Of a stretch of 37,227 nt of DNA, positions 27,989 to 35,070 are shown piece by piece; the stretch's first letter is position 1, and the number at the start of each line of letters is the position of its first letter. Where the stretch lies: positions 1 through 37,227 of the forward strand of contig CAMDEM010000020.1 of assembly GCA_945896675.1 (NCBI GenBank). The letters run 5' to 3'. Origin of the DNA: Cyanobium sp. NIES-981 (lineage in GTDB: Bacteria > Cyanobacteriota > Cyanobacteriia > PCC-6307 > Cyanobiaceae). Under the pieces are notes generated by a model. The model did no database searches, had not been told where the DNA came from, and saw nothing but the letters and a program-made list of their open reading frames with translations. Made by a program: the position numbers and the translations under genes.

Positions 27989-28231
27989 ATGGACGAGGTT
28001 CCGGCGGCATCGGGCTGGCTAGGCGCGGTCTTACTGGCGCTGATTGGCTTCTATCGCTACTGGATTTCGCCCCTGCTGGGGCCCCGCTGCCGCTTCATTC
28101 CCAGCTGCAGCGCCTATGGCCTCGAGGCGATCGCCCGCCATGGGGCGGCCCGGGGCAGTTGGCTGACCCTCAAGCGACTGCTGCGCTGCCATCCCTGGAC
28201 GCCCTGTGGCTGCGACCCGGTGCCGGATTGA
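27989..28231 (+). CDS. yidD: Membrane protein insertion efficiency factor YidD
   Basis: The 80-residue protein has the whole YidD signature: [40 protein letters not shown] and [17 protein letters not shown], with conserved cysteines. It is a small amphipathic inner-membrane factor that helps YidC-dependent insertion. Elsewhere it usually adjoins rnpA-yidC; here it is separate. Its TGA overlaps the next ATG by one base. The ORF is open upstream to 27845, but that part runs through the rpsD promoter gap. Confidence 0.93.
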   Translation: MDEVPAASGWLGAVLLALIGFYRYWISPLLGPRCRFIPSCSAYGLEAIARHGAARGSWLTLKRLLRCHPWTPCGCDPVPD

Positions 28232-28518
28232 TGCCTGTTTTGGAGGGCCAGCTGCTGTTGTTCACCCGCCAGGGCTGCTGCCTCTGCGACGGCCTGGCGG
28301 AGAAATTGGCGGCCCTGGTGCCCGCCCCGGCGATCACCCGGATTGATGTGGATGCGGATCCGGCGCTGCAGGCCCGCTACGGCCTGGAGGTGCCCGTGTT
28401 GGCGGTGTCCAGGGGCTCGGCTGACTGGCAGGAGTTGCCCCGGGTTCCGCCCCGGCTGAGCGGGGACGGTCTGGCCGTTTGGTTGCACAAGAATGGTTTT
28501 GCTGGCCAGCAGGCTTAG
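28231..28518 (+). CDS. Glutaredoxin-like (DUF836) protein
   Basis: The 95-residue thioredoxin-fold protein begins with LLLFTRQGCCLCDGLAEKLA (redox-type Cys pair), then TRIDVDADPALQARYGLEVP (the cis-Pro loop, VPVLAV). This is the glutaredoxin-like DUF836 pattern found downstream of yidD in many picocyanobacteria. It is probably a small thiol-redox protein of unknown partner. It starts on the last base of yidD's stop codon and ends 18 bp before murE. Confidence 0.82.
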   Translation: MPVLEGQLLLFTRQGCCLCDGLAEKLAALVPAPAITRIDVDADPALQARYGLEVPVLAVSRGSADWQELPRVPPRLSGDGLAVWLHKNGFAGQQA

Positions 28519-28536
28519 AAAGGCGTCAGCAGGTTG

Positions 28537-30087
28537 ATGCCCCCCATGGCCCCGTTGCTCCATCCGCTCCTGGCCCAGGTGGGATTGGAGGTGCCGGCTG
28601 GTTTGGTGAATGGGGAGATCACAGATCTGACCTGTGATTCCAGGCGGGTGGGACCAGGCACCCTGTTTGTGGGGCTACCCGGGGCCCAGGTGGATGGCGG
28701 CAGCTTCTGGCCCCAGGCCCTGGCAGCCGGAGCTGTAGTGGCCCTGATTGGGGAAGCGGCGGCGGCGGCCAACCCACCGGCTTCGGGGGACGCCGTGGTG
28801 GTGCTCCCCGATCCGGTGGCCCAGTGGGCCGGTGCGTTGGCGGCGGAGTTCTGGGGCCGCCCGAGCGGGGCCATGGCCTTGATCGGGGTGACCGGTACCA
28901 ATGGCAAAACCACCACCACCTATTTGATTGAGCACTTGGCGGCAGCGGCCCAGCGGCCTGCGGCCCTGTTTGGCACCCTGGTGAACCGCTGGCCGGGCCA
29001 TAGCGAGACGGCCCACCACACCACGGCCTTTGCCGACCTGCTCCAGGCCCAGTTGGCCCAGGCGGTAGGCGCGGGGGCGGCTATTGGGGCCATGGAGGTG
29101 AGCTCCCACGCCCTCGACCAACACCGGGTGGCGGGCTGTGGATTTGCGGGGGCGGTGTTCACCAACCTCACCCAGGACCACCTCGACTACCACCCGTCGA
29201 TGGAGGCCTATTTCGAGGCCAAGGCGCGCCTGTTTGAGCCGCCTTTGCTTGGGGTCCCCTGGCTGGCTGGTGGTGTTGCTGACGAGAAGGGTGGGAGCGC
29301 CGTGGTGAATGGTGACGATCCCTGGGGGGCCCGCTTGGTCGAGCGACTCAAGCCCCGCCTGGGCGATCGCTGCTGGCGCAGTTCCCTAGGAGATCCCAGC
29401 GCTGAGTTGCACATCAAGGGGCTGGAGCTGGGGGCGGCCGGCATGGCGGGCACCCTGGTGAGCCCGGTGGGGGAAGGGCGCTTCACCACGCCCCTGGTGG
29501 GAGCCTTTAACGCGATGAACCTGTTGCAGGCCGTGGGAGCCCTGCTCCAACAGTGGCTGCCCTTGCCCGCGTTGCTGGAGGGCCTGGCCAGCTTTACCGG
29601 GGTGCCGGGCCGGATGGAGCGGGTGACTGTGGCGGCGACCGATGCGGCCTTACCTGCAGTGGTGGTGGATTACGCCCACACCCCCGATGGCCTGGAGAGC
29701 GCCCTGGCCGCCTGTCGGCCCTTCAGCCAGGGCCAGTTGATTTGTGTGTTTGGCTGCGGCGGTGACCGCGACCGCAGCAAGCGGCCCCAGATGGGGGCGA
29801 TCGCGGCCCGGCTGGCCGACCAGGTGGTGGTGACCTCCGATAACCCCCGCACCGAGGATCCGGAGCGCATCCTGGAGGATGTGGTGGCGGGGATTCCAGC
29901 TGGAGTGGCCCCGGTGGTGGAAGGGGATCGGGCCGTGGCAATTGCGCGGGCCATCGCTGCTGCGGGCCCCCAGGATCTGGTGTTAATCGCGGGCAAGGGC
30001 CACGAGGATTACCAAATCCTGGGCACCACCAAGATCCATTTCGATGACCGGGAAGAGGCGGCCCAGGCCCTGCTCGCCAGGCTGTAG
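28537..30087 (+). CDS. murE: UDP-MurNAc-L-Ala-D-Glu:meso-diaminopimelate ligase
   Basis: MurE adds the third amino acid of the peptidoglycan stem. About 516 residues: [20 protein letters not shown] at the N-terminus, [18 protein letters not shown] for [15 protein letters not shown], and [20 protein letters not shown]. Around residue 435 is [13 protein letters not shown], whose DNPR box specifies meso-DAP over lysine. ATG 28537, ATG 28546 and TTG 28534 are all possible starts. Confidence 0.95.
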   Translation: MPPMAPLLHPLLAQVGLEVPAGLVNGEITDLTCDSRRVGPGTLFVGLPGAQVDGGSFWPQALAAGAVVALIGEAAAAANPPASGDAVVVLPDPVAQWAGALAAEFWGRPSGAMALIGVTGTNGKTTTTYLIEHLAAAAQRPAALFGTLVNRWPGHSETAHHTTAFADLLQAQLAQAVGAGAAIGAMEVSSHALDQHRVAGCGFAGAVFTNLTQDHLDYHPSMEAYFEAKARLFEPPLLGVPWLAGGVADEKGGSAVVNGDDPWGARLVERLKPRLGDRCWRSSLGDPSAELHIKGLELGAAGMAGTLVSPVGEGRFTTPLVGAFNAMNLLQAVGALLQQWLPLPALLEGLASFTGVPGRMERVTVAATDAALPAVVVDYAHTPDGLESALAACRPFSQGQLICVFGCGGDRDRSKRPQMGAIAARLADQVVVTSDNPRTEDPERILEDVVAGIPAGVAPVVEGDRAVAIARAIAAAGPQDLVLIAGKGHEDYQILGTTKIHFDDREEAAQALLARL

Positions 30088-30090
30088 CAG

Positions 30091-31269
30091 CTAGGGCGCC
30101 AGGCCTTGGAGGGCTTCGATCAGCCGGGTGATGTCGGCGGAGGTGGTGGTGACGTGGGTGCAGGCCCTGAGGCAGTGGGGATCATCCAGGCTGCGCAGCC
30201 AGATCCCTTGGTCTCCGAGCTGTTTCACCACGGCCTCCGGCGTGGGGCCTTCAAGGGTGAAGCTCACCAAGCCTGCCGGCGGGGGCGTCTTCATCAGGGT
30301 TTGGGCCCTGGGCACTGCCTGGAGCTGCTCCCAGAGCTGCTGACTGAGGGCCGTGATGGTGGCGAGGCGCTGCTCGGCGCTGCCTTCGGCATCGAGCAGG
30401 GCGAGGGAGCTGTTGAGCCCTGCGAACAGGGGAATGCAGGAGGTGGCCACCTCAAAGCGGCGGCTATCGGCATGGAAGCCACTGCCGGCTTGGTTTTCAT
30501 GGCTAATGCTGCGCCAGCCGATCAGGGTGGGCTGGGCCTCCACCAGCACCCGCTCCGACAACGCCATGGCCCCCAGACCCTCGGGCCCGCAGCACCACTT
30601 GTGGCCCGTGCAGCCGTAGATATCGGCGGCCGCCGCCGCTTCTGCCACGGGGATGCTGCCCAAGGATTGGGCCGCATCCACCAGCAGGTAGGGGTGGTTG
30701 GGGTGGCCGGCCAATTGCTTGGCCACGGCGGCGATGGGCATCAACTGACCCGTGTTCCAAAGCAGGTGGGAGAGCACCAGCAGCCGGGTTTTTGGCGATA
30801 GGGCTGTCCCCAGCCGCTCTTGCACGGCAATGGCGGCGCTGGGGGTATCGCCCCGCAGGTCGGCCACGGCCAAGCTGGTGATCAAGAGCCCATGGCGGCG
30901 GGCCAGTTCGTGGCAGGCGGCCACCACGCCGGGATGCTCGCAATCGCTGATTAGCAGTTCATCGCCCGATTGCCACGGCAGGCCCCAGAGCGGCAGCACG
31001 CAGGCCGTGGTCACGTTTTCGCTGAAGGCAACCCGATGGGTTCCCACCCCAAACCACCGACCCAGGTGTTGGCGCAACTGGCTGGTGGTGCGTTCGATCA
31101 AGGGCCACACCGCACCTGTGAAGGGACCCAGTTCCTGGATCTGGCCCCAGGTGGTGGTGATGGCGTTGAGGGAAGGGGTGGGTAGGGGACCCTGGCCGCC
31201 GTAGTTGAAGTAGGTCTTGTTGGCCAGGGCGGGCATGAGGGCCCGTAAATCGTGTGGAACCATCTTCAA
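30091..31269 (-). CDS. Aminotransferase class V, cysteine/cystine C-S lyase (C-DES)-like
   Basis: The 392-residue PLP enzyme belongs to the cysteine desulfurase/isopenicillin-N-epimerase group. It contains TYFNYGGQGPLP at the N-terminus, SDCEHPGVVAACHELARRHG, LLVDAAQSLG (Asp198) and the PLP lysine Lys224 in GCTGHKWCCGPEGLG. The TGHKW..GP piece and length fit cyanobacterial C-DES, which cleaves cystine to cysteine persulfide for Fe-S work. A desulfurase cannot be excluded, but I do not see an obvious catalytic-Cys loop near the end. It ends 3 bp after murE, convergent. Confidence 0.82.
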   Translation of the reverse strand: MKMVPHDLRALMPALANKTYFNYGGQGPLPTPSLNAITTTWGQIQELGPFTGAVWPLIERTTSQLRQHLGRWFGVGTHRVAFSENVTTACVLPLWGLPWQSGDELLISDCEHPGVVAACHELARRHGLLITSLAVADLRGDTPSAAIAVQERLGTALSPKTRLLVLSHLLWNTGQLMPIAAVAKQLAGHPNHPYLLVDAAQSLGSIPVAEAAAAADIYGCTGHKWCCGPEGLGAMALSERVLVEAQPTLIGWRSISHENQAGSGFHADSRRFEVATSCIPLFAGLNSSLALLDAEGSAEQRLATITALSQQLWEQLQAVPRAQTLMKTPPPAGLVSFTLEGPTPEAVVKQLGDQGIWLRSLDDPHCLRACTHVTTTSADITRLIEALQGLAP

Positions 31270-31280
31270 AGGAAATGTTT

Positions 31281-32116
31281 TTAATGGGATGAATTATTGG
31301 AGGCAAGGACTTCGATTTTTCCTACGCGTTCGCAAGCAGCCTGAAGAACATCTAGCGAAATATTTTCAGCAGATTTGGGATTCGAAAGCCCAAACGGATT
31401 GTCCAAACCTGAAATTAAAAATAGAAGAAAAAATATCAAGAATGTAACGGCTGCGCTGCTGAATATTGATTCGACCAGATTGGTTCCTCCAACGAACAGT
31501 AATCCCGTAGAGAGAAGAATGGCGCTGGCATAGGCTAGCCAGTAAACAAGGGGTATGAAGCATGTTTCTCGAATTGTCTCAATTCGATTGATACTTTTAG
31601 TAAGGCAGCCATTTCCGCCTGCGGTCTGGCCTGAAGCGTTCCGCAGCCGTTAAGATATATTGATGCCTTAGCTACTTCATGATGGCATTTATGAAAGCCG
31701 CAAATTAGCTGTGAGGTTGGGACTCGTTCAAGCAGCCAGTCAATGAGTAGCTTTGAAAGTATTGTGATTGAATTCAGGCAAGGATTGATTTCCGCATTGG
31801 GGTTCAGGGTAGGAATGACGCTTACGTCCAGGGCCAGTGTTTCAAGTGAGGTTGATATTTTTCCTGGTATTTTTTCACTTTCCTTGTAGTCAGAAAGCAC
31901 GCCGCTAAGCAGAAAGCCAAGCAGGAAGCCAAGCAGGAAGACGGTTGAAGCTATTAATGAAGTGAAGAGAGTATTGGGCTTGATGGGTTCGATTTCTATA
32001 TAGTGTACGAAGATTTTTGCTAGTCCTACCAGGCCTGCTAATAGTGCCGATCGCGTAAGTATGGAGCGGCGGCGATGATTGGGAATGTCCCAGAAATTAA
32101 GGCTTGCCGAAGTCAT
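31281..32116 (-). pseudogene. DUF4239/bestrophin-like membrane protein broken by a -1 frameshift
   Basis: The first frame (32116 to 31535) encodes 193 residues with two membrane helices (about 23-39 and 50-72), then SGVLSDYKESEKIPGKISTS. After codon 174 (AAA at 31595-31597) the sequence homology-like pattern jumps to the -1 frame: SINRIETIRETCFIPLVYWL, two more hydrophobic helices, and FLISGLDNPFGLSNPKS, with the LDNPF motif of DUF4239-type proteins, ending at 31281. Adding one A to the AAAA run at 31595-31598 would restore a 278-residue, four-helix protein. In this annotation the gene is treated as broken; a sequencing indel is the alternative. Function of the family is unknown, possibly channel-like. 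Confidence 0.75.
31914..31937. repeat. 12-bp tandem duplication in a transmembrane helix
   Basis: AAGCCAAGCAGG occurs twice head to tail and encodes the repeated LLGF in the second membrane helix of the DUF4239-like gene (minus strand). A degenerate third unit precedes it at 31902-31913. Confidence 0.8.
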
Positions 32117-32310
32117 CGTAATCTATTTTGCTCAGTATAGACCTTGGCATGATAAGGCATTTTGTGAGAGATTAGGATTTTGTTCGGAAACTTGGATCGG
32201 GGATTTTGTTTCGCGAACGAAGCTTTTCAATTCCAAGGGTAATGCTATGGGGCGTCTATGGCTGGAAACGTTTTATAATCACTGGCTCGATTAATCGAGT
32301 TGGAGAGTTG

Positions 32311-32445
32311 TCAAGAGTTTGCTAATCCTTTTGTATCCCCCATTGACTCCTCTAGGGGTACTTGCAATACATTATTTGCGAGTGCAAACAGCTGCCGGCC
32401 ATCTGTTTCCCAAAGTTCAGCGGAAATACTACGATTTTCCACCAT
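32311..32445 (-). CDS. Possible small ORF, 44 residues
   Basis: Starts ATG at 32443-32445 (MVENRSISAELWETDGRQLF) and ends TGA at 32311. It is balanced in composition, with a GGGGG about 20 nt upstream. It begins 14 bp after the stop of the ORF at 32460. No family recognised; it may be a decayed gene end. Confidence 0.25.
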   Translation of the reverse strand: MVENRSISAELWETDGRQLFALANNVLQVPLEESMGDTKGLANS

Positions 32446-32459
32446 GGACTCAGTCAGGA

Positions 32460-32690
32460 CTAGTACCCCCTATCGCTAGCGCCAAACTCTCTTGCCACAG
32501 GATCACGGTGTTCCCAAACATAGTCATTGGCATATAAATAGCCTATCAGGAAGGTCCAATAAATTCTAGACTGGGCATTGTTTAGCCCAATATACTCTTC
32601 GGGGAGCCCTTGCTTTTCAACCCCAAGCCTAGAATTCGCTCTAATCGCCAGGCAATCTGAGCTTAGGTCTTCGGTTGAACGTGCCACCAA
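32460..32690 (-). CDS. Possible small hypothetical protein, 76 residues
   Basis: A leftward frame starting TTG or GTG at 32690/32687, with GLNNAQSRIYWTFLIGYLYA then DYVWEHRDPVAREFGASDRG. Aromatic and charged residues are spread in a protein-like way, unlike a random AT-rich frame, but I recognise no family and no ribosome site is clear. It may be a remnant of a longer gene. Confidence 0.3.
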   Translation of the reverse strand: MVARSTEDLSSDCLAIRANSRLGVEKQGLPEEYIGLNNAQSRIYWTFLIGYLYANDYVWEHRDPVAREFGASDRGY

Positions 32691-32751
32691 CCTAGGCGCA
32701 CTTTCATTAGGGTAAAGATATTAGATATGGGGTATTAATTGCGCGGTTTTG

Positions 32752-32767
32752 GTTCGCCAGGGCGAAC
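32752..32767. promoter_or_regulatory. 16-bp palindrome, possible operator
   Basis: GTTCGCC-AG-GGCGAAC: two perfect 7-bp arms around 2 bp in AT-rich sequence with no gene across it. The close-set GC-rich arms suggest a protein-binding site rather than a terminator; no T-run follows. Confidence 0.35.
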
Positions 32768-32801
32768 ATTTAGCAGCAAATAAGAATTAATGTAGATCCA
32801 G

Positions 32802-32818
32802 ACTTGTTTTGAACAAGT
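32802..32818. other. Small hairpin
   Basis: ACTTGTT and AACAAGT form a 7-bp stem with a 3-nt loop, followed by ATTTTAATG on the plus strand. It is AT-rich and weak; a terminator function is not shown. Confidence 0.3.
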
Positions 32819-32970
32819 ATTTTAATGATTAATGCTTTTCCTCGTTTGGCGGCATTATTGAGTTGTGGTTGGCGCAAGATTACCTCCTAGTTACGCTTGT
32901 AAATAGGTTCTTGTCCGTGGTTGATGCTGTCAACATGATGTCAGGATAGCGGCATGAATAAGTTTCCTTC

Positions 32971-33501
32971 CTATTCGTTGACGACGGATGCGCTGATCTG
33001 GGTAGAGAAATTACCGCATTGAACGATGCTGCCCGTTGGATTCAGCGTAAAACTGCCAAGCACAAGGCTGGGATCTGCCGGCCTGATTTGACCGGGTTGG
33101 GTGTTCTGGCAGATGATGGTTATCATCCTGGGATTTTGACCAGGAGTCATAAATGTGGCGCCAACATAGGCCTTGAGTTGACCCGTGTAGGCCGGCTGAT
33201 TGGGGATCACATAGCTATAGGCCGAGTAGGTGGTTGTTCGGATCGCGAAGCTGAAGCTGGTGGGTAGTGTAAATCCAAAATCCCTCTGCACCGTTGATAC
33301 GGTTGCCTGGAACCTGCCATTTTTTTGGTAGTAGGTTCTTTGACCTTCCATCATTTTGGATACGGCCGTCAGGGCTTGGTTCTGGTCTACAGATTGGCCA
33401 GTCATTGGCTGACCAGCATTGGACTGGGCAATGGCGCCAAGGGGCTGGATGCCAAGGGCGAGGCAGGCTGCAGCAAGTGCCAGGCGAGTACGCGTTGCCA
33501 A
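32971..33501 (-). CDS. Secreted type IV pilin-G/H-like protein
   Basis: About 176 residues. After a conventional signal peptide (RTRLALAAACLALGIQPLGA, then IAQ) come ALTAVSKMMEGQRTYYQKNG, RFQATVSTVQRDFGFTLPTS, YSYVIPNQPAYTGQLKAYVG and MITIICQNTQPG. This is the globular pilin-G/H domain of cyanobacterial type IV pilin-like proteins. Two Cys (IICQNT, VQCGNF) could form a disulfide. The prepilin leader and methylated hydrophobic helix are absent. The start is uncertain: TTG at 33499-33501 fits the signal peptide; the frame is open to 33696 but would overlap the divergent neighbour. Confidence 0.6.
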   Translation of the reverse strand: MATRTRLALAAACLALGIQPLGAIAQSNAGQPMTGQSVDQNQALTAVSKMMEGQRTYYQKNGRFQATVSTVQRDFGFTLPTSFSFAIRTTTYSAYSYVIPNQPAYTGQLKAYVGATFMTPGQNPRMITIICQNTQPGQIRPADPSLVLGSFTLNPTGSIVQCGNFSTQISASVVNE

Positions 33502-33660
33502 GGGATCATTCTGGAATACCTTTTCGATGCTAGCGCGGTATCGATTAGGCAGCCTAAGAAAGTGTCGACTTGTTATTGAGTGATGATTTCGATGGATGGC
33601 AAACCGCCCATGCGCCCAATGGCGGTATTTTGCTATAGTAAGTTTTGATGCCGATTGGCT

Positions 33661-33930
33661 GTGCCAAAGAAGCGAAGAAAGCTCAGCGCCGAGCATGATA
33701 AAAAGATTGTTTTGCTCAGTAGGGATGTCGAACTTTTTATCGCTAAGATTGGTGATATTCGTGACGACGAGCTTAGGGAGGAGTTTAAAGCTGGATACCG
33801 GCCTGTAGTGAATGTCTGGGCATTTCTGCGCACCGAATACGATACGAATGGCTTTACGGAGGATCTGCTCACCGGCTTCGAACGCTATGACCAGGAGCTA
33901 GAGAAATTTAACTCGGAATACGAGTTTTAG
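33661..33930 (+). CDS. Unknown small basic/acidic protein
   Basis: About 89 residues from GTG 33661 (or TTG 33655): KKRRKLSAEHDKKIVLLSRD at the N-terminus, then ELREEFKAGYRPVVNVWAFL and LLTGFERYDQELEKFNSEYE. It is highly charged and helical, with no Cys and no membrane part. No family recognised. Codons are AT-richer than the flanking core genes, as in the rest of the island. It diverges from the pilin-like gene. Confidence 0.5.
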   Translation: MPKKRRKLSAEHDKKIVLLSRDVELFIAKIGDIRDDELREEFKAGYRPVVNVWAFLRTEYDTNGFTEDLLTGFERYDQELEKFNSEYEF

Positions 33931-34024
33931 GCTGCATAGCTACCTCTAATTGCTTGAAGTCGATTTGCATCTGCTAATCGAGGGCTCTACGTGCCCAGCC
34001 CACTGGCACGCTTAGGGGATCCTG

Positions 34025-34858
34025 TTGGCTCTGCTGGCTGTGCCATTTCTCCCCACGCTGGTTGCCACCACGGTGGTTCCGTTTCTGTTGAAACTGCTCG
34101 GAGCCCTAGCCCTCTGGGTTGGGGGCGGCTGGCTGATTCGGCTCGGGGTGCGGTTGATGCGCCAGGCCATGCGCCACAGCAGCCTCGACCCCACCATGGC
34201 GGGCTACCTGGTCAACTTTATCGCCGTGATCCTCAGGGTGATCCTGGTGGTGGCGATTCTTGGGTTCTTCGGGATTCCTACCGCCAGCTTTGCGGCCCTA
34301 CTGGCCGGTGCTGGTGTGGCGATTGGCGCGGCCTGGAGCGGCATGCTCGGCAACTTTGCTGCCGGGGTGTTCCTGCAGATGTTCCGCCCCTTCAGCGTGG
34401 GTGATCTGATCTGTGCAGCTGGTGTTACCGGAACGGTGGAGGAGATCGGCATGTTCATGAGTTCGATTCTCGCCGTCGATCACGTGCGCAACATCGTTCC
34501 CAATTCCAAGTTGTTTGGCGACACGATTCAGAATTTCTCCTCCCATGCCTATCGACGGGTGGATCTAACCCTGCAACTTGACAAGGGTGCCGATGTGGAT
34601 CGGGCGATGGAGTTGATCCGCGGGGCGCTTCGGGGAATCGACCATCAAGTTGTTGGCCTAGTCCCTGAACTGGTGGTGCTCGAGATCAATGCATGGGGGC
34701 CCAAATTGGCGGTGAGACCCTATGCACTCAGTAGCCACTTTGTTCAAGTGCGAGCCGAGTGCAACCGGACCCTTGCTGAGCTCATTCGGGGTGGCGATTT
34801 GCCTGTGGCCCGAGGCCCCCTAGAGCACTTGGCCGACCATTACCGCAGCAACAGCTGA
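34025..34858 (+). CDS. MscS-type mechanosensitive channel
   Basis: The 277-residue small-conductance channel protein has N-terminal membrane helices, then the pore-lining TM3 segment (LLAGAGVAIGAAWSGMLGNF, AAGVFLQMFRPFSVGD). The beta domain follows (GTVEEIGMFMSSI, NIVPNSKLFGDTIQNFSSH) and then the C-terminal alpha/beta domain. It releases solutes upon hypo-osmotic shock. TTG start with AGGGG 6 bp upstream; an in-frame TAG at 34013 rules out a longer form. The last 39 bp overlap the convergent small membrane gene. Confidence 0.9.
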   Translation: MALLAVPFLPTLVATTVVPFLLKLLGALALWVGGGWLIRLGVRLMRQAMRHSSLDPTMAGYLVNFIAVILRVILVVAILGFFGIPTASFAALLAGAGVAIGAAWSGMLGNFAAGVFLQMFRPFSVGDLICAAGVTGTVEEIGMFMSSILAVDHVRNIVPNSKLFGDTIQNFSSHAYRRVDLTLQLDKGADVDRAMELIRGALRGIDHQVVGLVPELVVLEINAWGPKLAVRPYALSSHFVQVRAECNRTLAELIRGGDLPVARGPLEHLADHYRSNS

Positions 34859-34999
34859 AAACAGGGTGATCCCCAGCGCCGTGAGGGGGTTTTGTCCTTG
34901 GGCCACCGCCACGGTGGTCACAATTCCAGCGCCAAGGCAGGCCACGGACAGCTGGGTTACCAGCTCTTGACGGGAACGGGGGGCGGGGCTCGGAGTCAT
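34820..34999 (-). CDS. Small membrane protein, 59 residues
   Basis: The sequence MTPSPAPRSRQELVTQLSVA precedes two short hydrophobic helices (CLGAGIVTTVAVA and ALGITLFSAVAAVMVGQVL). No family recognised; such short bitopic proteins are common in picocyanobacteria. It lies 71 bp downstream of the AAA ATPase gene in the same direction and overlaps mscS tail to tail. A longer frame to 35140 lies partly in the ATPase gene and is not supported. Confidence 0.55.
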   Translation of the reverse strand: MTPSPAPRSRQELVTQLSVACLGAGIVTTVAVAQGQNPLTALGITLFSAVAAVMVGQVL

Positions 35000-35070
35000 G
35001 GCTGGGCCGTCGGCTTTGCGTCGACCGTAGGGGCACCAAACCCTTGGCCCCCGGCTTATCGGGGCTGTTG

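Larger units (their letters stand above)
32117..32970. other. AT-rich stretch without a confident gene
   Basis: About 850 bp between the broken membrane gene and the pilin-like gene. Base composition is clearly more AT-rich than the core. It holds two uncertain small leftward ORFs (listed separately), a 16-bp palindrome and a small hairpin. From 32691 to 32970 I see no coding sequence. A rightward 71-codon frame at 32079-32294 has no recognisable family. Confidence 0.6.

Noticed and set aside
31535-31600. Programmed -1 frameshifting in the DUF4239-like gene
   Set aside because: The site is a plain AAAA run without an XXXYYYZ slippery heptamer in the reading frame and without an obvious downstream stem; a single-base loss is simpler.
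32079-32294. Rightward 71-codon ORF in the island
   Set aside because: Overlaps the start of the membrane gene on the other strand, has no ribosome site and no recognisable family; kept only as part of the uncharacterised stretch.
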